A stretch of DNA of 64,000 nt, taken from the NCBI GenBank assembly GCA_964247725.1, contig CAXTVM010000012.1, positions 12,557 through 76,556 of the forward strand, in the 5' to 3' direction. Under the pieces are notes generated by a model. It made no database searches. It saw only the letters and a list, made by a program, of their open reading frames with translations, and was not told the origin of the DNA. Origin of the DNA: Lichenicola sp964247725. Its GTDB lineage: Bacteria > Pseudomonadota > Alphaproteobacteria > Acetobacterales > Acetobacteraceae. The translations under genes and the position numbers were made by a program. Position 1 is the stretch's first letter. Every line of letters starts with the position of its first letter. Positions 1 to 10,732 of the stretch are shown here, one piece after another.

Positions 1-1179
<1,179 letters not shown>

Positions 1180-1459
1180 GGAAAGGGGGACGCCTCCTGG
1201 CGTCGGATCCGGCCGGCGGCGCGGGCCGCGACGGGGAAAGATCGTCTGTTGGGGTGTGAGATCGATGGCGCACGGGCCTGTCGCCGTCGCAGGACGGCAG
1301 CCGGTCGCAAGGGAGAGATGCTGGATGGGTGAGGGTGCGCCGTTCCTGGAAAGAGCGGCCCTCTGCGCCGGACCGTCCTTCGACAAGGAGGCGTCAGGCG
1401 CTGCGCAGGGCACCTCACGATCGCGTGTGTAATGGTTGGCGATCGGAAAGGCAAGAAAA
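1180..1459. other. Intergenic region without recognisable gene
   Basis: Upstream region of the helicase. Open frames on both strands here have no recognisable protein features and look like high-GC chance frames. I see no clear promoter, RNA gene or strong hairpin. Confidence 0.5.
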
Positions 1460-1702
1460 AAGGAAGGCCAGGGCGCTGCCCTGGGCCCGTTAAAGCTGCA
1501 AGCCCCAGGACCCGATTCGCAAGAAGGCAGGGGCACTGCCATCGCATGGATTTTTTCGGGCCTGTCCGCTTCACCGGCAAGCCGATCTTCGGGCCGTAGG
1601 ATCGGGTTCGAGCTGCCAGACCGCTCCGGGTGACCCCGAAGCGAGCCGCAGCCCTCCTGATGCGATGGCCGTGGGTCCAGGGGCGACGCCCCTGGGCTTC
1701 CC
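1460..1702. repeat. Intergenic palindromic repeat, family 1 (degraded copy)
   Basis: Left half-module at about 1462-1545 contains AAGGCCAGGGCGCTGCCCTG. The right half-module at about 1670-1702 ends in GGGGCGACGCCCCTGGGCTT. Between them lies about 125 bases of unrelated DNA. The right end touches the stop codon of the glycosyltransferase gene at 1703. This is the most diverged of the eleven copies seen. Confidence 0.7.
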
Positions 1703-2947
1703 TCAGCGATCCGACTCCAGCGGCTCCGCCGCGGATGGCTTCCGAAGCTCCCGTCCCTCGGGTCGGCCGGATGCGGCACCGTCGATCGTCATGGCGTTGC
1801 CGCGCCAGACGAAGTCGTCGCGCAGCCAGGCCTGCACCCACAGCACCGGCAGCAGCAGGTCGCGGATCACCAAGGCCGCCAGCAGGCGCGGCGCCAGGTA
1901 CCAGCCCGCCGCCCGCGCCAGCACCGCCTCCGTGCCGAACCAGATCGCCGCCAGCAGGGCCACCGCTACCGTCACGCTCGCCCCGTCGAGCCAGGCCGCC
2001 GCGGCGCCGGCCAGGATCGGGAACGCCGAGCCGGTCAGGATCTCGGGCACGAACATCAGCGGGAAGGTGGTGCGGCGCAGCGTCGCCCAGCGCCGTTGCC
2101 GGGCCCAGACCTGGCCGAAGCTCCGCATCCCCAGCGGCTGCAGGAACGGCGCGTCGACCAGATGCACGCGCAGGCCCGCGTCGCGGATCACCTTGGTGAA
2201 GGCGGCATCCTCGGCCACCTCGCCACCCAGCGCCGCCAGCAGCCCGCCGGCGCGGTCGACCACGCCGCGATGGCACAGCATGCTCTTGCCCTGCGCGAAG
2301 CCGAACCCCAGCGACTCGCTGAAATACTGCCAGCGCGCCTCGAACGTGTTGAGGAACGCGCACTCCACCGCCGCCCAGAAATTGCCCGGGCGCGCGCCGA
2401 TCGGCATCGAGCACACGAGCCCGGTGTCGCGGCGCCAGCGCCCCAGCATGCGCTGAACGTAGTCCGGCGGCATCAGCACGTTGCTGTCGGCCAGGATGAT
2501 CCAGTCGTACCGCGCCGCGGCCCAACCCTTGAGCACGTTGTCGAGCTTGAGGTTGGCGCTGCGCCGGTCCTCGCCGATCAGCAGCCGGGCCGGCACCCGG
2601 GTCCCTGCGTCCAGCAGCCGGCGCACGATCGGCACCACCGGATCGTCGGCGCGGGCGACGCAGAACACGACCTCGTAGCTCGGGTAGTCGAGCGCCAGGC
2701 TCGAGGCCAGCGTCTCGTGCTCGAACTCGTCCACCTGGCACACCGGGCGGATGATGGTGACGGCGGGAGCGTCCGGCTGCGCGGGCGCCGGACCGCGGAC
2801 CCGGCAGCGGACGGAGGCAAGCGCGATGCCGGCCAGGTGCAGGCCGGTGGCGCCAAGGCAGCCGGCGGCGGCGAACGTGGCGAGCGTGATCACACCCCTG
2901 GGCTCGGTCGGATCAAGGATGCCGACCTCGTCGCCGCCCCGCACCAT
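1703..2947 (-). CDS. GT21-type glycosyltransferase (ceramide glucosyltransferase / HpnI-like)
   Basis: Membrane-linked processive-type glycosyltransferase of 414 residues. It has an N-terminal hydrophobic segment (about residues 18-45), a GT-A catalytic core, and C-terminal hydrophobic segments (about 300-360). The D,D,D,(Q/R)xxRW signature of the GT21 ceramide glucosyltransferase group is visible as ADSN, AEDAAF and RQRRW. Bacterial relatives either glucosylate ceramide or, as HpnI, add an aminosugar to bacteriohopanetetrol. No other hopanoid or sphingolipid gene lies in the window, so the acceptor cannot be decided. Its stop codon abuts a family-1 repeat. The start is the first ATG; a start closer to the first membrane segment is also possible. 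Confidence 0.85.
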   Translation of the reverse strand: MVRGGDEVGILDPTEPRGVITLATFAAAGCLGATGLHLAGIALASVRCRVRGPAPAQPDAPAVTIIRPVCQVDEFEHETLASSLALDYPSYEVVFCVARADDPVVPIVRRLLDAGTRVPARLLIGEDRRSANLKLDNVLKGWAAARYDWIILADSNVLMPPDYVQRMLGRWRRDTGLVCSMPIGARPGNFWAAVECAFLNTFEARWQYFSESLGFGFAQGKSMLCHRGVVDRAGGLLAALGGEVAEDAAFTKVIRDAGLRVHLVDAPFLQPLGMRSFGQVWARQRRWATLRRTTFPLMFVPEILTGSAFPILAGAAAAWLDGASVTVAVALLAAIWFGTEAVLARAAGWYLAPRLLAALVIRDLLLPVLWVQAWLRDDFVWRGNAMTIDGAASGRPEGRELRKPSAAEPLESDR

Positions 2948-3076
2948 AAGATCCTCGGCCCGAAGCTTGTCCAGTGACGCTTCGATGTCGGCCGCTTCCC
3001 AGCCGATCGAGCCTGGGATCGTTGACGAGGCAGAGACGTGGGGAAAGACTTGGGCTCACCATCACGGAGTGCCCTG

Positions 3077-3489
3077 ATGACGACGAGCCCCCACACCCTG
3101 CTGAGCGCGTTCCTCCTGGCGGCGTCCTACGCCGCCTGCAGCCCGATGATGACCGTGTCCGGCCCGACGCCGATCAGTGGCGATGCCGTGGCGTAGGGCC
3201 GCCGGATCCCGACCGTCAGCTTCCATCTGAACGACCGCGTCGTCCAGCTGGTGGACTTCACCTGGCCCGTTCCGCAGCAGGATGGCGGTGTCCACGCGTG
3301 CAAGTGGCGGTGGTATCGGGACAGGATGCTGGTCTCCGATACGCCGGAGAAGCGCCTGGACTTCCGCAGCACGCCCTTCACGCTGCGCACCGCACGCGCG
3401 GCGGCGCCGTTCGGTCCGGGCCGGTCATGGTCGATACCCTCGTGAACGGCAAGGTCGTGGCGACCAGCGCCTTCACCATCACCGGCTGA
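3077..3489 (+). pseudogene. Broken lipoprotein gene (internal stop plus frameshift)
   Basis: The ATG at 3077 opens a signal peptide with a lipobox-like end (ASYAAC, Cys21). The frame hits TAG at 3194-3196 after 39 codons. The same frame continues past the TAG with sensible sequence (SFHLNDRVVQLVDFTWPVPQ, then ACKWRWYRD). Near 3410-3420 the coding signal moves to another frame and ends DTLVNGKVVATSAFTITG at the TGA 3487-3489. Restored, this would be a roughly 135-residue secreted or lipid-anchored protein of unknown function. One nonsense change plus one indel argues for a pseudogene. A sequencing error cannot explain both easily, but is not excluded. Confidence 0.7.
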
Positions 3490-3531
3490 CGGCCCGTTCG
3501 GCGGCCGCGAGCCTGCCTCCATCCCGTTCGG

Positions 3532-3692
3532 AGCCGGTTCGAGACTGGAGTGTGCCGGGTGGGAGCGCCGCGCCAGCGGGACGGCCGGCGTGTCCTTCGA
3601 GAACCGGAGCGGAGCGGCGTCCTGGTCGTGAGCGACGGCCGAGCGCAGACGGGTGCGTCTGATCGCCGGCGGACGCCCTTCTCGAACCGGCT
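3532..3692 (-). repeat. Inverted-arm repeat, family 2 (161 bp)
   Basis: Copy of the family also found at 32915-33075 and 61458-61632, here in reverse orientation. A perfect 13-bp inverted repeat (AGCCGGTTCGAGA at 3532-3544 against 3680-3692) bounds it. The reverse strand carries the shared core GCCGCTCCGCTCCGGTTCTC. The length equals that of the 32915 copy exactly. It sits between a lipoprotein pseudogene and an IS110 remnant. Confidence 0.75.
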
Positions 3693-3693
3693 T

Positions 3694-4190
3694 TCAGCCG
3701 GCCGCGTCCGGCGCCAGCGGCAGCACGACCCGGACGACGCAGCGCCGGCCTGGCAGCAAGCCGATCGTGCCGCCATGCCGCCGCTCCACCAGCTGGCGCC
3801 GGGCGGCGAGGTCGCGGATCTCCTGCTGGACGGCGGTGGGAAGCTTGGCGTCGGGCAGGTCCATGAGCTTGAGCGAAGCGGGCGATGACGGCGGCGTCCA
3901 GCCGGTCGGTCTTGGCCTGGATGCCCAGGCTCTTGCGGAAACCGAAGATGCGCTCGGAATTGACTCGGCGCACCTGCAGGCCGAGCGCGGCCAGGCCGAG
4001 GGCGACCTTGAGCTCGAGGCCGCCGGTGGCCTCGAGCACGACGCGACGGACACCGGTCTGCACCAGGTGCCGGCCAGGCCCAGGGCGGCGGCTGCGGTGT
4101 CGGCGACCCGCTGGTGGGTCTTGTGTGGGAGGACGACGGCATCGACCGCAGTGTGGGCGCTCCGGCTGCCCACCACGCTCCCACGCAGCC
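3694..4190 (-). mobile_element. IS110-family transposase remnant
   Basis: Roughly the N-terminal half of a DEDD (IS110-type) transposase, recognisable only by joining two frames. One frame gives VVLPHKTHQRVADTAA. A second gives VVLEATGGLELKVALGLAAL, RRVNSERIFGFRKSLGIQAK and TDRLDAAVIARFAQ. The first frame then resumes with LMDLPDAKLPTAVQQEIRDL. The AKTDRLDA and VVLEATGG blocks are typical of the family. The C-terminal serine-containing domain is absent and at least two frameshifts are present, so this cannot be an active element. No element ends were identified. Confidence 0.8.
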
Positions 4191-4244
4191 AGCCCGACTT
4201 GCAGGGGGTCGGGGGGGGGCGGAGTCCCTAGCCTTCTTCCCCAG

Positions 4245-5669
4245 TCAGAAGCGCAGGCGGCCGGCGCTGACCGCGGCGGCGAGGAGCGCCGTCGCCGACG
4301 CCAGCGCCAGGCAGTCCCGGTTGGCGGCATGGCCCAGCAGCGAGAAGCCCATCGCCACCAGCATGGCGCCGACGGTCTGGCCGAGCAGCCGCGCCACCGC
4401 GATCATGCCGCTGGCGCTGCCGCTGCGGGCTGGCGGCGCCGCCAGCAGGATGGCGCGGTTGTTGGGCGGCTGGAACAGCCCGAAGCCGGCGCCGGCCAGC
4501 GCGATCCGCCAGGCGATGTCGGCGTTGCCGGGCCGCTCCGGCATCAGCCACAGGGCGGCGAACCCGCAGGCGGTGAGGCACAGCCCGGCCGAGGACAGCA
4601 CCGAGGCCGGGTAGCGGTCGGACAGCCGTCCCACCAGCGGCGCCACCACCACGATGGCGACCGGCCACGGCGTGATCAGCAGCCCGGTGGCGACGTCGGA
4701 GCGGCCGAGCGGGCCCTCCAGCGTGAACGGCATCGCGATGATGAAGAAGTTGGAGGCGACGAAGGCCAGAAAGCCGGTCAGCACGGCGGCGCGGAAGCCG
4801 CGCAGCCGCAGCAGGTCGAGCGGCAGCAGCGGATCGGCGCGGCCGAGCTGCCGGCGCACCAGCAGGGCGAGACATACCCCACCCAGCAGCAGCAGGGGAG
4901 CGGAGCCGGCGACGCCGTCCCGATGCGCCAGCCGATCGAAGCCGACGATGAGGCCGCCGAAGGCGAGCGCGTTCAGCACCACCGACACCCCGTCGATCGG
5001 CGTCGGCAGCCGCGGCGTGCGCGGCAGTGCCACCGAGGCGGCCACCAGCGCGATCCCGCCCAGCGGCAGGTTGATCAGGAACAGCCATGGCCAGGTCGCC
5101 ACCGCCAGCACCACGGCCGCGATGGTGGGCCCGATCGCCACGCCGGCGGCGATCACCAGCCCGTTGAGCGCGATGCCGCGGCCGATGATGGCGCGCGGAT
5201 AGATGTGGCGCAGCAGGGCGGCGTTCACGCTGATGATGCACGCACTCCCGAACCCCTGCAGCGCCCGGGCGAGCGAGAGCTGCAGCAGCGTGGTGGAGGC
5301 CGCGCACAGCAGCGAGGCCACCACGAACAGCGCCAGCCCGATCCGGCACATCCGCGCGTAGCCGATGCGGTCGCCGAGTGCTGCCAGCGGCAGCAGCGAG
5401 ACCACCGAGACCAGCTGGTAGGCGTTGATGATCCAGATCGCCGACGAGGGGGCGGCATGGATGTCGTGCGCGATCCGCGGCAGCGCCACGTTGGCGATCG
5501 CATAGTCCAGCACCGACAGCAGCACCGACAGCCCGACCGCCAGCATGGCGACCGCGCGGGCGCTGCCGTGGAGCCCGTCATGCTCGGCCGCGGCCGATGC
5601 GGGGCGGTCGGGCGGGGCGAGGTCGGGCGGGGCGGCGTCGGACGGGACGATCAGGGCGCGATCTGGCAT
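4245..5669 (-). CDS. MFS transporter, DHA2-type drug:H+ antiporter
   Basis: Inner-membrane efflux protein of 474 residues with about fourteen hydrophobic segments, the number expected for the DHA2 (EmrB/QacA-like) group. An N-terminal cytoplasmic tail of about 40 residues precedes the first membrane span. Motif A is recognisable as LGDRIGYARM after the second span, and the third span contains ARALQGFGSA. The substrate cannot be predicted. It is divergent from the transglutaminase gene at 5768, leaving about 100 bases for promoters of both. It ends close to the IS110 remnant. Confidence 0.88.
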   Translation of the reverse strand: MPDRALIVPSDAAPPDLAPPDRPASAAAEHDGLHGSARAVAMLAVGLSVLLSVLDYAIANVALPRIAHDIHAAPSSAIWIINAYQLVSVVSLLPLAALGDRIGYARMCRIGLALFVVASLLCAASTTLLQLSLARALQGFGSACIISVNAALLRHIYPRAIIGRGIALNGLVIAAGVAIGPTIAAVVLAVATWPWLFLINLPLGGIALVAASVALPRTPRLPTPIDGVSVVLNALAFGGLIVGFDRLAHRDGVAGSAPLLLLGGVCLALLVRRQLGRADPLLPLDLLRLRGFRAAVLTGFLAFVASNFFIIAMPFTLEGPLGRSDVATGLLITPWPVAIVVVAPLVGRLSDRYPASVLSSAGLCLTACGFAALWLMPERPGNADIAWRIALAGAGFGLFQPPNNRAILLAAPPARSGSASGMIAVARLLGQTVGAMLVAMGFSLLGHAANRDCLALASATALLAAAVSAGRLRF

Positions 5670-5767
5670 GGCGACGTTCTACAGCCGCGGAGCGCGAAAA
5701 CCGAGCTTGCCGGCCAGGTCCGGCCTCGCCATGGTCGTGCGGACAGCGCGAACGGAACCGCCGCCCG

Positions 5768-6616
5768 ATGCAGATCACCGCCGGCTACGACATCGTCTAC
5801 GACTGCCCGGGGCCGACCCCGATGATCCTGCTGCTGAGCCCGCACCCGTCGCGCGATGCCGACCTCGCCCAGCCGCACGCGATCGCATTCGATCCGCCGG
5901 TCGCCGCCGAGCGCTACCTGGACGGCTTCGGCAACGTCTGCACCCGCATCGTGGCGCCGCCCGGCCTGCTGTCGATCGGCTGCCGCATGGCGGTGCAGGA
6001 CCACGGGCAGCCGGACCGGCTGGTGCCCGAGGCGCGGCAGCTCGCCGTCGAGGCGCTGCCGGCCGACACGCTGGTCTACCTGCTGGGCAGCCGCTACTGC
6101 GACACCGACCGCCTGTCCGACCGCGCCTGGGCGCTGTTCGGCGGCGGCCCGCGCGGCTGGGCGCTGGTGCAGGCGATCTGCGACTACGCGCACACGCGCA
6201 TCGTCTTCAACTATCAGGACGCCGACCCGACCCGCACCGCGTCCGAGGCCGAGCACGACCGCCGCGGCGTCTGCCGCGACTACGCGCACCTGGCGGTAAC
6301 GCTGTGCCGCTGCATGAACATCCCGGCGCGCTACTGCACCGGCTACCTCGGCGACATGGGCACGCCCCCGCCCTACGGGGTGATGGACTTCGCCGCCTGG
6401 TTCGAGGTGTACCTGGAGGGCGGCTGGCACACCTTCGACGCGCGCAACAACGTGCCGCGGATCGGCCGCATCCTGATCGCGCGCGGCCGCGACGCCACCG
6501 ACGTCGCCATCGCCACCACCTTCGGCCCCTGCCGCCTGGCCGGCTTCACCGTCGTCACCGACGAGCTGGTGACGGAGGTGGCGAGGGCGGACCTGCCGGC
6601 GGCGCTGCCGGGATAG
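5768..6616 (+). CDS. Transglutaminase-like domain protein
   Basis: Protein of 282 residues with the bacterial transglutaminase/protease-like fold. The N-terminal part (about 1-110) resembles the Tgl N-terminal beta domain. The catalytic Cys lies in RRGVCRDYAHLA (about residue 178), the His in GGWHTFDARN, and the Asp follows in the same stretch. Proteins of this type are usually cysteine hydrolases or peptidases of unknown substrate, not cross-linkers. There is no signal peptide, so it is probably cytoplasmic. The ATG at 5768 was chosen because homology-like sequence starts there; upstream codons in the same frame are low-complexity Arg/Gly. Confidence 0.88.
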   Translation: MQITAGYDIVYDCPGPTPMILLLSPHPSRDADLAQPHAIAFDPPVAAERYLDGFGNVCTRIVAPPGLLSIGCRMAVQDHGQPDRLVPEARQLAVEALPADTLVYLLGSRYCDTDRLSDRAWALFGGGPRGWALVQAICDYAHTRIVFNYQDADPTRTASEAEHDRRGVCRDYAHLAVTLCRCMNIPARYCTGYLGDMGTPPPYGVMDFAAWFEVYLEGGWHTFDARNNVPRIGRILIARGRDATDVAIATTFGPCRLAGFTVVTDELVTEVARADLPAALPG

Positions 6617-6748
6617 CCGCCCATAGAGACCATCGCCGTCCTGACCTGATCGACCAGAACCTGCGACCAGGCGCGAGGGACATCAGAAATCGACGTGCTG
6701 TGGCCATGGCGGACGACGGACGGGAATCAGCCGTCTCCCAAGGCTTGC

Positions 6749-8002
6749 CTACGCGGCCGGCTGCTCCAGCCGGTCGAGCCGGCGCAGGGACGGGAACAGC
6801 CGCATCCGGACCGCGGCCACCACCAGCGTGCCGAGCCCGCCCAGCACCACCGCCGGCGTGGTGCCGACGAAGGCGGCCAGGGTGCCGCTCTCGAACTCGC
6901 CAAGCTGGTTCGAGGTGACGATGAACAGCAGGTTCACCGCCGACACCCGGCCGCGCATCTCCTCGGGCGTGCCCAGCTGCACCAGCGTCGAGCGGATCAC
7001 CACGCTGACCACGTCGGCCGCCCCCAGCACCGCCAGCGCCGCGATCGACAGCGGAGCCGAGCGCGATACCCCGAACACGATCGTGGCGAGCCCGAACACC
7101 GCGACCGCTCCGAACATCAGCGGCCCGGCGCGGCCGCGGATCGGCCGTCGCGCCAGCAGCAGCGAGACCGCCAGTGCCCCCACCGCGGGTGCCGCCCGCA
7201 ACAGGCCGAGCTCGAACGGGCTGCCGTGCAGGATGTCGAGCGCATAGACCGGCAGCAGCGCGGTGGCGCCGCCCAGCAGCACCGCGAACAGGTCGAGCGA
7301 GATCGCCCCCAGGATCGACGGCCGCGAGCCGATGAAGGCCAGGCCGCCGAACACGGTGGCGAGCGTCACCGGCCCGCGCGGCCGCGGCGGCTGCTCCAGC
7401 CGGACGACGAGCATCGCGAGTGCCGCCAGCACGAACATCCCCGAGCACGTGAGGTAGGCCAGCCGCGCGCCAGCCATGTAGAGCAGCCCGCCGGCCGACG
7501 GTCCCACGATGGTGACGGTCTGGAACAGCGACGCGCTCAGCGCGGCGGCACGGCTGAACAGCGCCGGCGGCACCAGGCTCGGCAGCAGCGCCTGCAGGCT
7601 CGGACCCTCGAACGCCTTGGCGGCGCCGAACAGGGCGACGATGCCGTAGATCGCGCCGGGCGTCAGCGCGTGGCGGACGGTGCCCAGAGCCAGGCCCAGC
7701 CCGCACAGCGCCTCTACCGCCTGGCAGACGGTGACCACGCGGCGGCGGTCGAGACGGTCGGCGATCTGGCCGCCGACCAGCGCCAGCGCCAGCATCGGCA
7801 GGAACTGCGCCAGGCCGATCAGCCCCAGCGTCAGCGGCGAATGGGTGAGCTGGTAGGCGTTCCAGCCGATCGCCACCGCCTGGATCTGGTAGCCGAGCGA
7901 GGACAGGGAGCGGCTGAGCAGGAACCCGAACAGCCCGGGATGGCGCAGCAGCGAGGCCTCGGCCGCGGGCATCGCCGCGGCCGCCGCGTCAAGGTCGAAC
8001 AA
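6749..8002 (-). CDS. MFS transporter (EntS/MFS_3-like)
   Basis: Inner-membrane transporter of 417 residues with about twelve hydrophobic segments. An early membrane segment contains GYQIQAVAIGWNAYQLT, as in the enterobactin-exporter (EntS) type of MFS protein. Motif A reads GGQIADRLDRRRVV. The start overlaps the end of the Bcr/CflA gene by 14 bases, so the two are translated from one transcript, the fourth gene of the ctaA-tldD-bcr-MFS unit. A second Met at residue 11 would remove the overlap. The substrate is unknown. Confidence 0.87.
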   Translation of the reverse strand: MFDLDAAAAAMPAAEASLLRHPGLFGFLLSRSLSSLGYQIQAVAIGWNAYQLTHSPLTLGLIGLAQFLPMLALALVGGQIADRLDRRRVVTVCQAVEALCGLGLALGTVRHALTPGAIYGIVALFGAAKAFEGPSLQALLPSLVPPALFSRAAALSASLFQTVTIVGPSAGGLLYMAGARLAYLTCSGMFVLAALAMLVVRLEQPPRPRGPVTLATVFGGLAFIGSRPSILGAISLDLFAVLLGGATALLPVYALDILHGSPFELGLLRAAPAVGALAVSLLLARRPIRGRAGPLMFGAVAVFGLATIVFGVSRSAPLSIAALAVLGAADVVSVVIRSTLVQLGTPEEMRGRVSAVNLLFIVTSNQLGEFESGTLAAFVGTTPAVVLGGLGTLVVAAVRMRLFPSLRRLDRLEQPAA

Positions 8003-9275
8003 GGCCGGGCTCGCGGCGCGGCACCCGGTGCGCGACGGTGGCGCCGGCGATGCCGGCCGCGATCAGCAGCGCGGTCGGCAGCAGGCTGACGCCCGACAGG
8101 ATTCCCAGCAGCATGCCGCTGACGGCGCCGAACGAGAACTGCAGTGTGCCTAGCATAGCCGACGCGCTGCCGGCGTGACGCGCATGGGCGCCGAGCGCCA
8201 GTACGGTGGCGTTGGGGGAGACCAGGCCGAGCGAGGCCATGACCCAGGCGATCGGCAGCATCGTGAACAGCAGGGCGTGGTCCGGCCCGGCAAGCCCGGT
8301 CAGCACCGTCAGCATCAGCAGCAGGGCGGCCCCGGCGAGCGAGGCCATGCCGATCGCCAGCATGGCGTGCACGCCGACGCGCATCACCGTGCGCGCGTTC
8401 ACCTGGGTCGCCAGGATGTAGAGGGAGGCGTTGACGCCGAACACGAAGCCGAAGCCGAGCGGGGTGAAGTGCAGGATGCGCTCGAAGATCACCGGCGCGC
8501 CGGACAGGTAGGCGAAGATCACGAAGCTGCCGCAGCCGCAGATGCACGCGTTGGCGAGGAACACCCGCTCGCGCAGGATGTCGGCGTAGCGCCGCATCAC
8601 CGCGGTCGGCGCCAGCCGCAGCCGGTACTGCGGCGGCAGCGTGTCGGGCAGCGCGACCTGCACCGCGACCAGACAGACGGCGCCGTAGAGCATGGCGATC
8701 CCGAAGATCCAGCGCCAGCTCGCCACTGCCAGCACCAGCGCGCCCAGCATCGGCGCCAGCATCGGCACCACCCCCAGCACCAGGGTGAGCTGCGACATCA
8801 GCCGGGCGGCGGCATCGCCGGTGGCGACGTCGCGCACGATCGCGCGCGGGATCACCATGCCGGCCGAGCCGCCTATCGCGGCCAGCACGCGGCAGGCGCT
8901 GAAGCTCCAGACGTCGTTGCTGAGCAGGCAGCCGAGCGTGCCGGCTAGATAGATCGCGAGCCCGGCCAGCAGCGGCGCCTTGCGGCCCCAGCGGTCCGAC
9001 GCCGGCCCCTGGCTGAACTGGCCGATCGCCAGTCCGACGAACCAGGCCGCCAGCGTGACCTGGGCAGAGCCGGTGCCGGAGCCCAGCGCCCGGTCGAGCG
9101 TCGGGAACGCCGGCAGGTACATGTCGGTGGAGAGCGGTCCCACGGCGCTGAGCAGGCCCAGCAGCACGATCAGCCAGACCGGCATGCGGCCCTGCAGCAG
9201 CAGGGCGCGCGTGCGCTCTGCACCCCGCGCACGGGGCTGCGCCACGACAGGTGCCGCAGGCGGGACCGGGGACAC
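7989..9275 (-). CDS. Bcr/CflA-family drug resistance MFS transporter
   Basis: Inner-membrane efflux protein of 428 residues and twelve predicted spans. The N-terminal block LSTDMYLPAFPTL is characteristic of Bcr/CflA (DHA1) proteins, and motif A reads ASDRWGRKAPLL. Family members export bicyclomycin, sulfonamides or other small compounds; the substrate here is not predictable. It starts 17 bases after tldD and overlaps the next MFS gene, so it is operonic. The first 30 residues are hydrophilic, and Met31 directly before the first span is an alternative start. Confidence 0.88.
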   Translation of the reverse strand: MSPVPPAAPVVAQPRARGAERTRALLLQGRMPVWLIVLLGLLSAVGPLSTDMYLPAFPTLDRALGSGTGSAQVTLAAWFVGLAIGQFSQGPASDRWGRKAPLLAGLAIYLAGTLGCLLSNDVWSFSACRVLAAIGGSAGMVIPRAIVRDVATGDAAARLMSQLTLVLGVVPMLAPMLGALVLAVASWRWIFGIAMLYGAVCLVAVQVALPDTLPPQYRLRLAPTAVMRRYADILRERVFLANACICGCGSFVIFAYLSGAPVIFERILHFTPLGFGFVFGVNASLYILATQVNARTVMRVGVHAMLAIGMASLAGAALLLMLTVLTGLAGPDHALLFTMLPIAWVMASLGLVSPNATVLALGAHARHAGSASAMLGTLQFSFGAVSGMLLGILSGVSLLPTALLIAAGIAGATVAHRVPRREPGLVRP

Positions 9276-9292
9276 GGAAGCGGGTGGCCGGC

Positions 9293-10732
9293 TCAGCCGC
9301 CGGTGCCGCCCACGGTCAGCCCGGTCATCTTCAGGGTCGGCTGGCCGACGCCGACCGGCACGCCCTGGCCGTTCTTGCCGCAGGTGCCGATACCGGGGTC
9401 GAGCGCCAGGTCGTTGCCGATCATGCTGACCTTGGTCATGGCGTCGGGGCCGTTGCCGATCAGCGTGGCGCCGCGCACCGGGGCGGTGACGCGGCCGTCC
9501 TCGATCAGGTAGGCCTCGCTGGCCGCGAACACGAACTTGCCGGAGGTGATGTCGACGGAGCCGCCGCCGAAATTGACCGCGTACAGCCCCCGCTTCACCG
9601 AACGGATCATCTCGTCCGGCGTGTGCCCGCCGTTCAGCATCACGGTGTTGGTCATGCGCGGCATCGGCATGTGCGCGTAGGACTGCCGGCGGCCGTTGCC
9701 GGTAGGGGCCACCTGCATCAGCCGCGCGTTCATGCGGTCCTGGATGTAGCCGGTCAGGATGCCGTCTTCGATCATCACGGTGCGGCCGGCCGGCGTGCCC
9801 TCGTCGTCGATGGTGAGGCTGCCGCGGCGGTCGGGCAGAGTGCCGTCATCGACCACCGTCACGCCCGGGGACGCCACCCGCTGGCCGATCAGCCCGGCGA
9901 AGGCCGAGGTGCCCTTGCGGTTGAAGTCGCCTTCCAGGCCGTGTCCGACCGCCTCGTGCAGCAGGATGCCGGGCCAGCCGCTGCCGAGCACGACCTCCAT
10001 CTGGCCGGCCGGCGCCGGCACGCTGTCCAGCTTGACCAGCGCCTGGCGCAGCGCCTCGTCGGCGGCGTGCTTCCAGTCGGCCTCGCCCAGCACGCGCGAG
10101 AAGGCGTGGCGGCCGCCGGCGCCGTAGCTGCCGCTCTCGCGGTGGCCGTCCTTCTCCACCACCACCGACACGTTGAGCCGCACCAGCGGGCGGATGTCGG
10201 CGACCCGGCTGCCGTCGGCACGCAGGATCTGCACCGCCTGCCACTCGGCGGCGAGCGAGGCCATCACCTGCACCACCCGGCTGTCGGCGGCGCGCGCATA
10301 GGCGTCGATCTCGGACAGCAGCGCCGCCCGCACCGCGAACTCGGCCTCGCGCAGCGGGTTGGCGTCGCCGTAGAGGTGCGCGTTGGTGGCGCGCGGCCGG
10401 TCGGCGACGATGCCGCTGCGGCCGCGCCGGACCTGGCCCACCGTCGCCGCCGCCCGCGCCAGCGCGCTCTCGCTGATCTCGTCGGAATGCGCGTAGCCGG
10501 CCTCGTCGCCCAGCACCGCGCGCAGCCCGAAGCCGGACGAGGTGTCGAAGCTGGCGGAGCGGATCACCCCCTCCTCGAGGCTGATGAACTCGCTCTCGCG
10601 GTATTCGAGGAACAGCTCGCCGTCGTCGGTGCCTTCGAGGGCGCCGGCCAGGATGCGCTCGGCGCCGGTGCGGTCGAGGCTGGCGCCGGGCCGGCCGAAG
10701 AACAGTTCGTCGGTGGTGGCGAGCGCGCTCAC
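9293..10732 (-). CDS. tldD: TldD metalloprotease subunit
   Basis: TldD-type subunit (479 residues) of the TldD/TldE zinc protease, which degrades flexible peptides and in some bacteria processes modified peptides. The zinc-binding HExxxH is present in LLHEAVGHGLEGDF, with a downstream Cys in GIGTCGKNGQG. The start is GTG at 10732, overlapping the TGA of ctaA by four bases (GTGA). Sequence upstream in the same frame belongs to antisense or other frames of ctaA. No tldE/pmbA is in the window. It is coupled translationally to ctaA and followed 17 bases later by a drug pump. Confidence 0.95.
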   Translation of the reverse strand: MSALATTDELFFGRPGASLDRTGAERILAGALEGTDDGELFLEYRESEFISLEEGVIRSASFDTSSGFGLRAVLGDEAGYAHSDEISESALARAAATVGQVRRGRSGIVADRPRATNAHLYGDANPLREAEFAVRAALLSEIDAYARAADSRVVQVMASLAAEWQAVQILRADGSRVADIRPLVRLNVSVVVEKDGHRESGSYGAGGRHAFSRVLGEADWKHAADEALRQALVKLDSVPAPAGQMEVVLGSGWPGILLHEAVGHGLEGDFNRKGTSAFAGLIGQRVASPGVTVVDDGTLPDRRGSLTIDDEGTPAGRTVMIEDGILTGYIQDRMNARLMQVAPTGNGRRQSYAHMPMPRMTNTVMLNGGHTPDEMIRSVKRGLYAVNFGGGSVDITSGKFVFAASEAYLIEDGRVTAPVRGATLIGNGPDAMTKVSMIGNDLALDPGIGTCGKNGQGVPVGVGQPTLKMTGLTVGGTGG

